A stretch of 64,000 nt of DNA. Source: Orbilia blumenaviensis. Lineage: Eukaryota; Ascomycota; Orbiliomycetes; Orbiliales; Orbiliaceae. Location of the stretch: NCBI GenBank assembly GCA_036872755.1, contig JAVHNS010000002.1, positions 1,178,001 to 1,242,000 of the forward strand, in the 5' to 3' direction. The first letter of the stretch is position 1. Every line of letters starts with the position of its first letter. Under the pieces are notes generated by a model. That model saw nothing but the letters and a program-made list of their open reading frames with translations. It was not told the DNA's origin and ran no database searches. The position numbers were made by a program, and so were the translations under genes. Below are positions 24,801 to 36,947 of the stretch, piece after piece.

Positions 24801-25696
24801 TGCTACCACACCAAATTCAAACTCAATACCTGGGGTTTCTTTGGTAATGCTTACAAGTCATTTATAATTTAGTGAGTCACGGACAATGCCGACAAAAATT
24901 GGACAATGCAATTTCTTTGCAATTGCAATCCTTCTATCCGAAGGCTTCCTGTCCGAGATGCATCGGTAAGAATATAAACCGAGAATAGATGGGGGTACGC
25001 ATCCACCCAAGGGTGTCGCTATCCCTTGCATATAACGGAAATTAAACGACACACACGACATCGAAGGTGTGTGCGTTTGCGACGTTTGTTGACAAAAACC
25101 ATAGCCACGTATGCAGGGCCATAAGCTAAGCGCACTATGAGTTCAATTCCGAAAAAAAGGTCGTATCGAAAAGTGACAGAAAAAATCCTTTGCGGGCCAG
25201 AGCTCATGCAAGGTCGAAATATATTGCACAACATGGGAGTTCCTTCATCTGGGTTTCCGATGGGGAACGAAGAGCGTATTAGAAAAGAGAGGCATGGATA
25301 TGCGTGGTAAATACCGTATAGGTACTTGTCCGAGACATTAATCTATGCTGTAACAAAAGGAAATTAAAGGTGCAAATCATTCGCCCAACCCTGGCCGTTG
25401 ATCCGTGAAACTGCGTAATCCAACATAATCAACGCACAACTTTTAAAAAAAAAAAAAAAATGTGAAAGTATTTGTTTTAAAATCATAGATTCAATGTTTG
25501 GTTATCGACAAGTTTGACATTGACAATTACATGTACATTAGAGGCATCGTACAAGCTTGTTCAGAATTGACAGTATACCACATTATTTGAAAAACCCATT
25601 AATATAGAGAAAATGAAGACGCTTGGGAACCGATTATTAAAACCATCTATTAAATTCTACTCCTTCGAATCCTCCAACTCAACTAAACTAGACTGT
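21860..25696. other. 3.8-kb intergenic region with one foldback element
   Basis: No gene is recognised on either strand; the open frames here have no family features. The region contains the foldback element described at 24127-24524 and an A16 tract at 25445-25460. It has local matches to short pieces of 5S rRNA around 24688-24800 that I do not accept as a gene. Both ends are 5' or 3' flanks of minus-strand genes. Confidence 0.5.
24127..24524. mobile_element. MITE-like foldback element with terminal inverted repeats
   Basis: The outer ends are inverted copies: GATGGACAAGAAC at 24127-24139 and its complement at 24512-24524. A second matched block follows: AATATATTATGAGAAATGCA and the next eight bases (left, ends 24175) pair with their complement at 24463-24489. 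The right arm carries a small extra insert (GATGATGATT-like). Further inside, AACATGCCGG(CTGG)CCAAG at 24250-24266 pairs with CTTGGCCGGCATGTTA near 24359-24374. The element is about 398 bp, AT-rich and has no coding capacity, as expected of a non-autonomous DNA transposon. I see no clear target-site duplication, so the exact ends and superfamily stay open. Confidence 0.65.
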
Positions 25697-26291
25697 TTAC
25701 AAGAGCATGGCAGCGGCACCGAAGACGGCAACCAAAGCACCGGAAGCCATCTTCATAGAAGAAGCGGCACCAGTAGCAACTGGTGGTGGTGGGACGGTGG
25801 TGTTGTAGCTTGGTGGTGGTGGAGCATAGGTTGGGGTTGGCTCTGGTGGAGGAGCATAGGTGGTTGGTGGAACATAGACTGGGGTGGAGGTTGGTGGGCT
25901 ACGTAATCGTTAGAACGTGATATTCTAAGCGTTTGAAGTGCAATTGCACAATAGATAAATTGGAAACTTACCAGGAAGTAGTGGAGGTGGTTGAGCAAGT
26001 CAAGGTCCTGGTGCATGGGCAGTTGGTGATTGTCAAGGTGGTGGCCTCAGTGACAGTGTAAACCTGGGTACCCTCGGTGATTGTGGTTGGGTAAGGGCTT
26101 GACGTCTTCGTTAGCTTTGATTACATTCTCATGGATTGGTTTGATTTGACTTACCAGTAGGTCACATAGGAGGAGACAACGGTGGTGGTTGTGGAGGCAT
26201 AGTCAGTACCGTTGCTTGGTGGCTGGTAGTAATCCTGGCCGAGAACGACGGCAACAGAGGCGAAGGTAGCGAGGACAGCAGAGAACTTCAT
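25697..26291 (-). CDS. GPI-anchored CCG-6-like cell wall protein
   Basis: A small secreted protein resembling Neurospora clock-controlled protein 6, expected at the cell surface. Three exons (26291-26155, 26097-25972, 25898-25697; introns 57 and 73 nt, both gtaagt) give 154 residues. Residues 1-18 are a signal peptide (MKFSAVLATFASVAVVLG). The middle has the family pattern TTTTVVSSYVTYCPYPTTI, EGTQVYTVTEATTLTIT and NCPC. A Pro/Thr-rich stretch (PPPEPTPTYAPPPP) follows, and the C-terminus (SSMKMASGALVAVFGAAAMLL) fits a GPI attachment signal. Both introns split the same kind of codon (TG|C, a Cys before Pro). Proline codons are almost all CCA, a bias that suggests high expression. The 400 nt upstream hold purine-rich sequence, but I can name no regulatory site. 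Confidence 0.85.
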
Positions 26292-28803
26292 TTTGTCGGT
26301 TTGGTTTGGTTATTAAAAATAACGAATTAAGGTTGGTATTAAGGGTTTTTGGGATTAGACAGTTAAGTCGCGATTTGCAAGTGATTAACGAGTGAATGCG
26401 CTGAAAAGCGAGCGTGGTACTTTGTAAAAAGCGAATGAGTGTGGTGATGAAGGAAAGAAAAAAGGGAACCCAAAGTAAGGGAGAGTGACAGTTCTTATAC
26501 CTGGGTCGACGGGCGGCTAGCTTCGAATTCAGTCGTACGATCGCAATTACCCATAGTGCGTCTTTCCTTTCTTTTCCAAGGGGAAGGAAATTTTGAGTGC
26601 CATCAAAACGAGCAGGTCCCCTTTCCGCTTCAACGCTTTGTTAGGAAAGTTTACAATTTTTCTTTTTTTTACATGGTTTATTTGGGACATAGGGCGAGGA
26701 TTTGGGGCGTTCTGACTGGTCAGGAAAAACCTGGATTGGCGGACAAGGGTACAGGGTACGTGTCAGTCGCAGAGATTTCGCGGGCAGCGGAAAGAACCAG
26801 GCACAAAACTGACTAACGAAGCAATAGCACACCTGCATAAAAGGGGTGAACGGCAGGCCCAGCACAAAACTCCCGCTAACATTTGCTTTTGGCAGTTCAT
26901 ATCGCAACATGTTTAATTTTAAAATTCGTTTTTTTGATTCCTATCGAAGTGGACGGAGTGACCCCAACTCGCTCTAGATAACCCTATCGCAAGGGCCATT
27001 AGCCAATACGAGATGACTTTACTGTGATATCATGGTCGTGTGCTAGCAAGGCCTGGCGGGCTGGCGCCTGCCTTCCCGAAGACAATTCTGCCGATGTTCG
27101 ACATATCGCCTGCTCAATTCATCCATCAGGCTGGCCTGTTCTATGCACAACTGAGTCTAGAAGTTCGCAACTAGCTTAGCAAAGTTCGCATACATAGCGT
27201 TATATGTAGCGTGTCTCATATGCGACAAAATTCAACGTCGAAGCCAGAACGAAAATGCAACGAAGTATTTCGTGGCGAGGAAAGCGTGCACAGTAAAGGG
27301 GCGTCAGAAACACTCTTGGTTCCACTTCAACCCAACATCTTTAGCCTCGTTCGTATCATGAGAAAAACTCACTTCAAAAGGACACAAACTTTTTCTTTCC
27401 GTCCAACTGGCTTGCTCATGGTTTCCACGGCCAAAAAACATGCTAAAACTGAACTCAAATTTGCCCGAACGGAAAGCATTCTTTTTGTAAGACTTGTAAG
27501 CGAAATGAACAAATTTCCAACTGGCTGATTCGCCGTGTGGGCCGGTTTCCAATCAAACAGAGGCCTCGCCGCACTACCTCTGCGGGTCTGAATCTCAGAC
27601 GTCGCAATTCGTCGCTCGATTCACCCCCATATATTGCTTGTCTCGATGCTGTGCATTTTTGGACCGCGAGACGACGGTCGAATCGAGATCAAGTGAACCG
27701 GCTGCGATCTCCCTTGGAAAAGCAAGACAGGAAACGTTCGTTAACAAGATCCAATATGCCTGAGCACCCATTCCCGGGCCTTCCTCAGGTCGTTTCGAGA
27801 AAACAGGTGCCCTCGTGTGTGATTCCCGTACGGCTGATGAAACGGGCTGAGCCATTGGAACAGAACAAGCTTTCTTCCTGGCATGCACGACCGAAACCGC
27901 ACCACAGTAGATCCGTCAATGCAGCTGCTGCTGCGCATGTGCTGTGTAGACAGTCCAAAACATGTCGACGCACGCAAGCAAAACCACTACTGCTTGCATG
28001 ATTCGGAACGTTTGATTCTATGTATACACCCGATGACATCAGAATCATGAATCTACGGAAACCCAAGCTTTGAGGCTTAATGATTGCAAATTTTACATCT
28101 TGGGATCGGAGCCCGCTTTCGGTTGCCGGTGCTAAAGCAGGCAAAGTCCAGGAACAAAACGTCCGTGATAAATTTCGGTGCGTGGAAATCATACGGCGAA
28201 GACCTTCAACGGACGGAAGGGTAGAGCCAGGCCAAGGGTAAGGCAGGCCTTAGGATCCCCATACCTCCAAAATTACATCCCACGCGATTGAGCATTCAAT
28301 GAAAAGCAAACCACCTTTTGCCAGCTGGGGTGACCCAAACGAAAGGAGGGAAAGGAGAATTCTAAACGAAGCAAGTGGTTCGACCAAGCATGTGGGCCAA
28401 ATCTTACCAGGAATCTTGCGATACTGGTCAACTTTTGTGCTCGATTCGTGGGTATTTTGCGAAGATGTGATTCTACTGTGCAGGCAGCTTTTATTTCTCC
28501 GCCCATGTAACTTCACAATTTCATGCACGGGACCTGACCGCTCATCGGCATGTCTTGCTCCAGCCAACTGGCTATCAATGATTGGAATAAACGCCTGCTT
28601 ACTGATCTTTTTTTCTTTCTTTCCCCTTCCCCTTACTTTTTAGTGGAGCCGAGTCGGCCTTCTCCCCGAAGTGAACTCAGGAGCCAAACTCAGGCAGCAT
28701 GGAAAATTGGGATGGAACATCCATATCGGGAACCTTGTCTCTCAAAATCAATTACGGGACGCCCAAACTAGCTATGTTACATTTTCATGGCTTTTGCGAG
28801 ATT
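26292..28803. other. 2.5-kb intergenic region, no gene recognised
   Basis: The promoter of the CCG-6-like gene lies at the left end and the SHMT 3' flank at the right. Several 70-150-codon open frames on both strands around 27211-28640 overlap each other and look like chance frames in GC-richer DNA. Nothing in them resembles a family I know. Confidence 0.45.
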
Positions 28804-30651
28804 TCAATGTGTCCATGGCACCGGAAAGTCTCTCACCCAGCTCCTGACGTCCTCTCTCAACTTGACCAAGCTCTCAAATTTTGCGCCATCTGCAAGCTCT
28901 TCGGTGAACTCCTTCGTCTTTGTCTTTCCAGTTGAAGTCTCAACATCCTTTGCGATTGTCACAGCAGAGTCGACGACTGCTGCGACCCTTTCAAAGTCGC
29001 TTTCAGTGAACCCTCTGGTAGTCATAGCCGGTGACCCAAGTCGCAGACCGCCCGGTTTCATCTAAAGGACGGCACATCAGCAAACCATAGTTACCCCATG
29101 AGCAAAAAACTTTACTAGACTAATTGACCTACCGCCGACTTGTCGCCTGGCACCGTATTCTTGTTCGCCGCGACATTGCACAGTTCTAGCACTCTCTCCA
29201 CCTTCGCTCCATCGATACCCTTAGGCTTTAAGTCGATCAGCACAAGATGGTTCTCAATCTCTCCGCCAACAATCTTGTATCCCATATCACGCAATTTCCC
29301 GCCTAGCGCCTTTGCATTCTTCAGTACCTGCTCTTGGTACTCCTTGAACTCTGTCGACTGCGCTTGTTTAAGGGCCACTGCAAGCGCTGTGATGGTGTGG
29401 TTGTGAGGGCCTCCTTGGTGGCCTGGGAAAACTGAGGCATTGATTGGGTTTTCAAGATCATAAAGAACTTTGTTCCCCTTCTTGTCCGTTGATCGCACTC
29501 CCTTGCGGAAGAAAATCATCGCACCGCGGGGTCCTCTCTATTTTACCACTCTATCAGTCACAATTTCAAGCGAGGGGCAAAGAGAGAGACAGGCAAGAGA
29601 TAAGCGGCACATGAGGCGCGAGAGAGAGGCATACCAGACTCTTGTGTGTCGTGGTGGTAACGATATCACTTGTGTGGAACGGACTTTCAACCACGCCTGC
29701 TGCCACGAGGCCACTGATATGTGCCATATCACTCAGCAGGTAGGCACCACACTGATCCGCGATCTTCCGCATGCGGTTGTAATCGATTGTTCGGCTGTAA
29801 GCCGACGTTCCAGCGATAATGACCTTCGGTCGGAAAACCTGAGCAGTCTTTTCCAGTCCGTCGTAATCAATGATACCAGTCTCCGGATTGAGGTGATATG
29901 GCATGGTGGTGAAGTACTTGGAAATGAACGAGATGTGCTTCGAAGGAATCTGATAACCGTGAGACAGATGCCCACCGTGTGGAAGGTCGAGGCCCATCAG
30001 GCGGTCGTGAGCCTGCATGACGGCGCTGTATGCGTAGAGATTGGCAGGAGAGCCGGAAAGTGCTGTAGACCATTAGATTCTGACAAGCCGTGTGCATTTA
30101 CTGTGATAAACCCTACGCTGAACATTGACACCCCATTCCTCCGGATTGAGTCTGAAAGTCTCGAGAGCCCGCTGTTGGCAGAGACGCTCGGCTGCATCGA
30201 TAAACTCGTTACCGCCGTAGTACCGGGCGCCAGGATACCCCTCAGAGTACTTGTCTATGCCTGTTAGCTCCCCTCCTTTGGCATGATCGCTCCCGTACTG
30301 TGACATACTTTGCATTGGCGAGCCAAGAGTATCTAGGACTGCCTGCGACGTAAAGTTCTCGGATGGGATGAGGTTGATGAACTCTCGCTGTCGCTGTTTC
30401 TCCTTCTTCACGATTTCAGCCACCGTGGGGTCGGCATCTGTGAGAGCAGACGTGAGAAGCTACGCCGAATTGTTAGGAACGGCCCGCCGATGTTATGGAG
30501 GGTGTCCCCATACCTTATCGTGACTCGCTGGTAGCGAATCGGACGCATATGTCCTCGCGACTGCCCATTGCCTAACAGCTAATGGCCGCGCCGCCGGCCT
30601 GGGGAGGCTTCTGGCAGCCGAGAACAATCGGTTGGTGATATGTCGCTGCAT
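28804..30651 (-). CDS. SHM1: Serine hydroxymethyltransferase, mitochondrial
   Basis: This PLP enzyme interconverts serine plus tetrahydrofolate with glycine plus 5,10-methylene-tetrahydrofolate. Six exons (30651-30514, 30459-30309, 30254-30117, 30062-29635, 29537-29133, 29061-28804) give 505 residues. The first 40 residues are rich in Arg, Ala and Ser without acids ([20 protein letters not shown]), a mitochondrial presequence. Family motifs: [69 protein letters not shown] and [14 protein letters not shown] with the PLP lysine at 283. The introns are 54, 54, 54, 97 and 71 nt. Intron 2 (30308-30255) keeps the frame open and would add 18 residues if retained, but splicing restores MQNKYSEG, so I take it as a true intron. 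The donor of intron 3 is GTAGGG, unusual. The start is the first ATG; TTG frames upstream are ignored. Confidence 0.95.
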
Positions 30652-31696
30652 TGTATGTGATATTTGATATATATATTTGCGCTCAAGCTGCAATTCAAGT
30701 GAGATGAGTAGTACCGATACTAGAATATAGAGTAGTTAGCATAGTTCCCGTAGAAAACATATTATAGACCCATGGACGCCGTAAAAACCTACAATTGCCG
30801 ATAGTATGTTCCCCAGATTCTAAATCCGCCCCTCTACTTCTAAAGAGTCATAGTCCTATTTATCCAAAGCCCAGCGTGGTCCGTTCGGGCTATCGACGGT
30901 TTTCTTCCGACGTCGGTTATTGCACTAGCTTTTTGCGGGGAGTTAAACTTGCAGCATGTGGCAGGGGTGAGGTCACATCCACACACAAAATATTTTTTTT
31001 GTTCGCTTCCGTTTTTTTTTTTCTCTTCTTCTCTCTTCATACAACTAATTCAACGAAATGATGATAGGCACCAACCAAACGGAACCCGCTTCAGCTCCCG
31101 CCCTATGTTCTTTCGTCGAAAGATGACTCGAACGTCAGTGTGCGGGCGCTGTGGAAACTCCCACTGCCGCTTCTCACCACCTGATGATGGGAGATATCAG
31201 AACCACTGATCGTTCACCCGCAGCAGACCCCGATAGACCAATCAATACCCTCGACGATGAGAGTATAGATGGGAAGAGACGTCTATTAGGGTCGGCTGGG
31301 ATGGAAATAGTTGTTGTCTACGCGTTACGGCTTCGATTCATAATCCTTTTCATTCACTACTATACTATACTACTCTTTACCATCGTGTGTGTACGTATTG
31401 CTATGGCACTGCCTAATATACATGCAAGGAAATCCATCATTGTTCATGCAAACAAACAAACATCATCATGCCGCCAAAGTCAAGGAAGAATGGCAAGGAG
31501 TACTTAATGATTAGAAATGCTATAGCTCAGAAGTAAGAACGCGAGAGAAACGAAAACACTGTACAGGTGGGTATCGATGCCTTTTGTGGAAAAAATGCAC
31601 GATTATACACAAAACAAGAAAAACGAACGCTTGCCGGATTGCTGTAATCGACTTTTTTTTCTCTTTCTAAACGAATGAGACTTCACATAATCGTAT
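30652..31696. other. SHMT upstream region and NIPA 3' flank
   Basis: 1045 nt between two minus-strand genes. It must contain the SHMT promoter and the NIPA 3' UTR. T-rich tracts lie at 30989-31032 and 31650-31664. No coding region is recognised. Confidence 0.45.
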
Positions 31697-34021
31697 TCAC
31701 GACTGTTTATCTCCCTTATCGTCCTGCAGTTGCTGCGGCAGGTTCTGTGTGCTGTTTCGTGCCGACCTCACAGGCCTCCTTGTAATCGGTGACGAGGCTA
31801 CTACAGGCGGCGGTGAAGGAGAGTCACCCGCTATCCGCTTCTTCTCATCGTAATATACAGACCCTGAATCGGAAACCCCATCTTCAAAGGCGCTAGGAGC
31901 ATCACCAGTCACTAAGCCGAGCCGTTCTTCCTCAGTTTGAACTCGGGTCAGCGAGCTCGGTTTAGACGACTCCCTAGACGGCTTCGGTCGCTGCGGTGTT
32001 CCCGTTCCTGCTGGAGACTGTTGACCGGGAGACTCAGTCGATTCCTCATCCACTCCGTCGTCTTGCTGCACGGGTTGGTGATGGTGTTCGCGTCCGAGTC
32101 TACTAAATATACCTTGGAATGAGAACTGGCGCCTGGCTTTCTGGGTCTGAGATGTGTCCGGTCGCAGCATGCCGTCATCATTCGCTTTCTCATCCTCCAG
32201 AGAAAAAGCTGGTGGGTCGGCTGCGGAGTTGCCACGGGATCTGCCGCCAAAGAACCAAGGACGATGGTCAGGACTTGATGGAACTATATTGATTGTATTT
32301 TTTGGTGTCGTCTCCGGGCTCGCCGGTTCAGGTTTCCTAGACCCCCTTTGCGTGACAGAATCCGGTAGCGCTAGCTGGTCTCGTGTCAAGGGCTCTGCGG
32401 TTTGCCTTAAGTCGCCCTGCGATCTGCTCTGGTGGGTAGCTATTCTCATCATATCAGTAGATGCCCGGCCCTCTTCCATTTCCTCAAGTCTTGACAAAGT
32501 TGGTTCCATGGTCCGTGGGTGCTGGCTGGCGCTCGTATGTCGTCTAGGTCTGCCTCCAGCTTGCTTCTCGGTAGTAAACGAGACTCTTCTTCTCAATCCG
32601 TCCCACTCAACGATTACGTCCGGGCTAAGGTGGTCTTTATCTCTGATGTCCCTCAATTGATCTTCGTGAATCTGCTGCATTTCCTTGGATTCAGCCTGTT
32701 TTCGAACTGTACTCATGCGCCTGATGATCGCAGCAGCGCCACGAATAGCGTCGGCCTTCGGCTCGGATTCCGGTTCTTCTTGTTCCGCCACAATTTTGAC
32801 TTGATCGAGGTCTCCACGGAAGACGGCAGTATCCGGTACTTCCTTTGCGGATTTGGAAAGCTGTAGGAGCACCACACCGGCGCAAATTTCGAGGAAACCC
32901 ATAACCACTGTTGCAATTGAGTAGCCGGTACCTTTGAAGCCTTGGAAGAGGACAGCAGATGTGACGATTGTTGCAGAGGTAAAGATGACATAATAGGTTG
33001 GTGTGACGAGAGCGGCATTGAAGAGGTTCAATGCTTTCTATAGGGCTGTTAGTGATATTCTCTAAAGAGTAGCTGCTCGAACATACATTGAGGTAGTAGA
33101 TTTCAGTTAGCAATGTGGCTATGACAAATACGAGCAATACGTAAAGAAACCATTGATTGAATTGCGGTTTCCCGCCAGCCTGGGCGACGACGGCCGCCCC
33201 TAGACCCTGGGTTGCAACGACACTATCTCAAATTAGCTTTACTCCAACATTATGTAATATTCATGAGAGACGTACCTCAAACCACCGATTAGACTACACA
33301 CACTTAAATAAACCAGCATACTTTTTTCTCCATATCTTGGTGCTACCCAGAATATTACGAAGAGACATCCAACGATAATCACCCCGGCATATGACAAAAA
33401 CCCGGGCGCAAGAATATATCTCTTCATATCCTGAATATCACTAACAGCACTCTGCTCCGGTGCGTTAATAGCGATAATAATGCTCCCGACCACGCACACA
33501 AAACATCCTGCCTTTCCCACAAAAGACAGCCGCTCTTTGAGAAATATCGAAGACAAGATGGCAGTGATGACAACCGAGAGGGCACCGAGGGGGGTGACAA
33601 GGATAGCGTCGACGAAGGCATAGGCGGTGAAATTGCAGATTTCGCCAATAATCATAAGAATCATACCAGTCCACCACCAGGCATTCTTGAGATATCCGAC
33701 GCCTTCACCAGGCTTGGCATTGTCTTTTAGGTTGGCTTGGAGGAGTCCTTTCTTTTTGAGGACGTAAGAGACGCCGATAAACACTCCGGATGCGATAGCG
33801 AGGGCTACACCGACGGCCTTGTAGCTATATAAAATTTAGTACATGCACACAAAAATTAGATTTCACGCAAATAAGTTAACATACGCTGGAGGCCGAGAGT
33901 TAACTCCAGCATGAAGTCCATGAGCAGCCGAAGTAGTCGCTGCAGCTCCAGAAGAAGTAGCAGAAACTAGCGCACTCGTGGTGCTCGCTATCGATGCCGC
34001 TAAACTTGAGGTCGAAGACAT
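31697..34021 (-). CDS. NIPA-type magnesium transporter with long cytosolic tail
   Basis: A member of the NIPA family (drug/metabolite transporter superfamily); relatives move Mg2+ across plasma or endosomal membranes. Exons 34021-33885, 33824-33276, 33222-33087 and 33037-31697 (introns 60, 53 and 49 nt) give 720 residues. A Ser/Ala/Thr-rich leader of about 45 residues precedes the membrane domain, whose helices hold the family motifs AIASGVFIGVSYVLKKKGL, YLKNAWWWTGMILMIIGEI, FAYAFVDAILVTPLGALSVV, LSSIFLKERLSFVGK, GCFVCVVGSIIIAINAPE and LVTPTYYVIFTSATIV; eight or nine segments in all. The last 350 residues are hydrophilic, rich in Ser, Pro, Arg and Glu, and probably regulatory and cytosolic. 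Such tails are common in fungal NIPA proteins and poorly conserved. The ion is inferred from the family, not seen. Confidence 0.9.
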
Positions 34022-35828
34022 TGCGCCTTTTACTTCGGCTTATCCGCCTCAGACTTGGCGGGATGTTCCGTCGCTTCCGTGTAATATAGCTCGCGTATCA
34101 AATGCAAACGACGGCGAACTAGTCGATCGGGCCAAAGAGTCGCAGTCGGTATATTTGATATCGTCGCCAAATATCTAGCGTCGGCTGGAAATGAACAGGC
34201 GTCTGATGGGCGGGGGTCGGAAAGGATGTTATAAAGGAAGGATTGTTTCAGCGAGAGGCAGATATCTCATGGCGATGAAAGGATTGAGAGAAACGATAGC
34301 TATCCCCTGAGGACTTTGAGGCCGTAAGTCGAGATATGGTCGTTCGAGGCCAATGTTTTCGGTATGCCTTCAGACGGCCCGGACTAAGGGATTGTCAGCA
34401 TGTTGTCGAATATCAGACGGATAACAATACGATTACATAATTAAAAGAAAAAGAAAAAGAAGAAAAAACACAGCGGACAGTTCAAAACAAAACAGGCGAC
34501 TAAGTACCTAGGTAGGTACTTACTTACAGAGCAATGGAGTAGCTTAGCTGAAGCTGCGGGGTGCTATATTGATCTCCTGAGGTTAAAAGCTGGTCCAGCC
34601 CTCGTCGTCGGTTGCTGTTTCGCAGTGGCGGTTGCTAAGCCACTAAACCTCAACCAAGCTCAATGCAAAGACAACAGAAACAACTAACGGTTGGAAAAAT
34701 ATATGTTGGGAAATTGAATATTAGGAAATAAAAAAATAAAAAAGAGTAGAAGGCAAGAGAGAGAAGAAGAAAAATGAATAGGAGATGCTAAAAATATCTA
34801 GGCCGTTATTCGACAATCTTCATGAAAATTATTCCTTCTAGAAAATTAAGACTTTCTCCTCTCAAGGGGAAAGCAATAGGGAGAGTGGAATTGAATCGCT
34901 CGTTTCGTCGGAAAGCATTCAACCTGGTTAAAATGGATGGGCTGACTTGGCTATTGGGCGTAAAAAGGGAACCTGGCTTCAAGGCGCTTCCCAATACTAC
35001 CACTGTATCCGAGACTTTCGATGGGTCGATTGAACGGAAAGACAGTTCAGATGTCAAAGGTGGGAAAGTAACAGAAAAAAGGGTCTCGCCTGAGAATTTT
35101 GCAGTTACGAGATCTAGGTTGCAGATGGGACAGGGGTTCTGTTCTTTTTTCGTCGAAGCGTTGGATAATTTTCGGAGTTACCGTCAGGAATTGCCGTCAA
35201 GGTTATCGATAGATATCGAGGGGATTCCGAGTGAGGTTCGACAGGACGGTATGTTATAGTTTTATGGGGTCGCCCACAAAGTATGGAGGGAATGCGAATT
35301 TATTAAGTATCCGTTTGAAGGAAGCGAGCCCCCAATTGCACTCGAGAACCCAAACAAGTAGAAGTACCAGCGTGTAATCTGTCAGCGCAAAGAAGGTGCA
35401 ACAGGCTAGAGCTTGATGGGATGCTGGTCCTGAGGATCGATTACCCTATCCAGCCACTAGGCAATGCTTTTTGAATTCAGTTTGTCGCTTCGTAAGTCGT
35501 CAAGGTAGATCATGCACATGGCATATGCCGATGAGATGTTTTGGGGTGTATGGGAATTCGTAATTCAGAATGCGCAGGCTATGATGAAATCGGATTCATG
35601 GAGGGGGGAATGTCGTCTTTTGCCCCCTTTGACGATAAATACTATTGAGACCAGCGGACAAGGTACGAAAACCCAGTTGAAGTTAAAAAGAGAGTGGCAT
35701 GTTCAAGTATTGGAAAGTGGTAATGCCCAGTGACATAATTCACATGTATCCCACGATCTGATGTGCCCACCCTCCTTTACTCTCCAGCCAGGGAATTTGT
35801 TTGTCCCACCAGCGGCCTCCGATGCTCC

Positions 35829-35976
35829 ATCTGGTTACCAACCAGATCGTGAAGCAAGCTCCCTTGGCTTTGGAGCTTGCTATTCGGCGGTCCCATAGCC
35901 CCAAAAATTCAAGTTTTGGGAGCAGGCTAAACACTCAAGCCAAGAGGCCGCTCAATTCGGCCGTCTTGGCTTGAGT
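35829..35976. repeat. Cluster of four inverted repeats (stem-loops)
   Basis: Four hairpins lie within 148 nt. Positions 35829-35847: 8-bp stem, 3-nt loop. Positions 35853-35881: perfect 10-bp stem (AGCAAGCTCC/GGAGCTTGCT). Positions 35900-35920: 7-bp stem (CCCAAAA/TTTTGGG). Positions 35933-35976: 13 bp (ACTCAAGCCAAGA/TCTTGGCTTGAGT) continued by 5 bp (GGCCG/CGGCC) past a single bulged G, with a 7-nt loop. No gene covers them. They could be part of a decayed foldback element or a structured RNA. Confidence 0.75.
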
Positions 35977-36901
35977 TTCGATTCACCACAGCAACCCGAC
36001 GAAATGGGAAAGCGCTGACAGAAAACGGCTGTTCATTGGACATTGGATGAGTTAGGCCCAGCGGTAAGACTGTGGTCCCTTTTCGGCTGCAGGCGAGTGC
36101 CCGGATTTGACAGATTGGTGTTTTGGGGATGCACCAAAGCTGCATGTCGGTCTCATGTTTCGAAGACAATGATAGCATTGCGAGGCTGGTCGGTTTTCTG
36201 GTATCGAATAGGAGAATCGTGCAGCTGGAAAAGCACGTATGGCTGGATTCAAAGATATTATTCGAGGGTATTGAACATCAATGGAGGCGGCACCGCCATT
36301 TAAGTACTATCTTTGCACCCGCATTGCATTGCCAACGTTGGCGATACGTAAGTCTTTGCGCACATCGCGAATTCGGCTCCGCGGACGGGCAGGTTAATGC
36401 CGCCCAAAACCTCAGAAGCGACCCGATCCTTTGGTCGCGTACTAATCGATAACGTTAACCTTTGTCGGTTCATACGTAATGTGTAATTCTTGGCCTAGCC
36501 TGGGGAGCATGATTGAAGCTTTTGTGCCAAACCTTTCATCAAGTAAACGTAACTCGATCTCAATATAAATACAGCAGCCTCAACGCATGTCCCGTTCTCT
36601 AGTATTCTGGGTCAAGGCACCAGTATTCCCCAAACTCCTAACCAAACTGTTGAGTATCCTAGTCTCAGCACTATCTCCACCAATCTCCAACACAAGAAGC
36701 ATCAAGTCGAAAAGGCTATTTTCATTTGAACCCATGAACAACTTAATATCATGAGGCTGTGCATCTACATTATTAGTATTAACTGAACTTAAAAGCGGCG
36801 AAGTGGGAGGTTTGCGGCGGCCCATATCCCAGCAGAAGCATTATCATCAAAGGCGCATGTGTGACGGATACAAACTCTCCTGTCAAGGTATGGAGAATGA
36901 C

Positions 36902-36947
36902 GTTTCGTCAAACTATAATCCATAGTTTCGTCAAACCATAATCCATA
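36902..36947. repeat. 23-nt tandem duplication
   Basis: Two adjacent copies of a 23-nt unit beginning GTTTCGTCAAAC and ending AATCCATA, with one mismatch (T/C). Gene-free DNA on both sides. Probably replication slippage. Confidence 0.8.

Noticed and set aside
24687..24815. Short pieces resembling 5S rRNA (ACGGCCATAGG, AGTTAAGCAG, GTGGGTGGC) in the right order.
   Set aside because: The spacing differs from 5S by about 20 nt, and the closing stem between the 5' and 3' ends is missing. An Rfam 5S search would settle it.
27537..28192. Overlapping open frames of 135-154 codons on both strands.
   Set aside because: They shadow one another, have random composition and show no splice-linked continuation into a known family.
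34822..35259. Open frame of 145 codons on the plus strand in the NIPA-ApsA gap.
   Set aside because: No recognisable domain, an antisense frame overlaps its first half, and it starts with an ordinary context in AT-rich gene-free DNA. It could be a lineage-specific gene, but nothing supports that.
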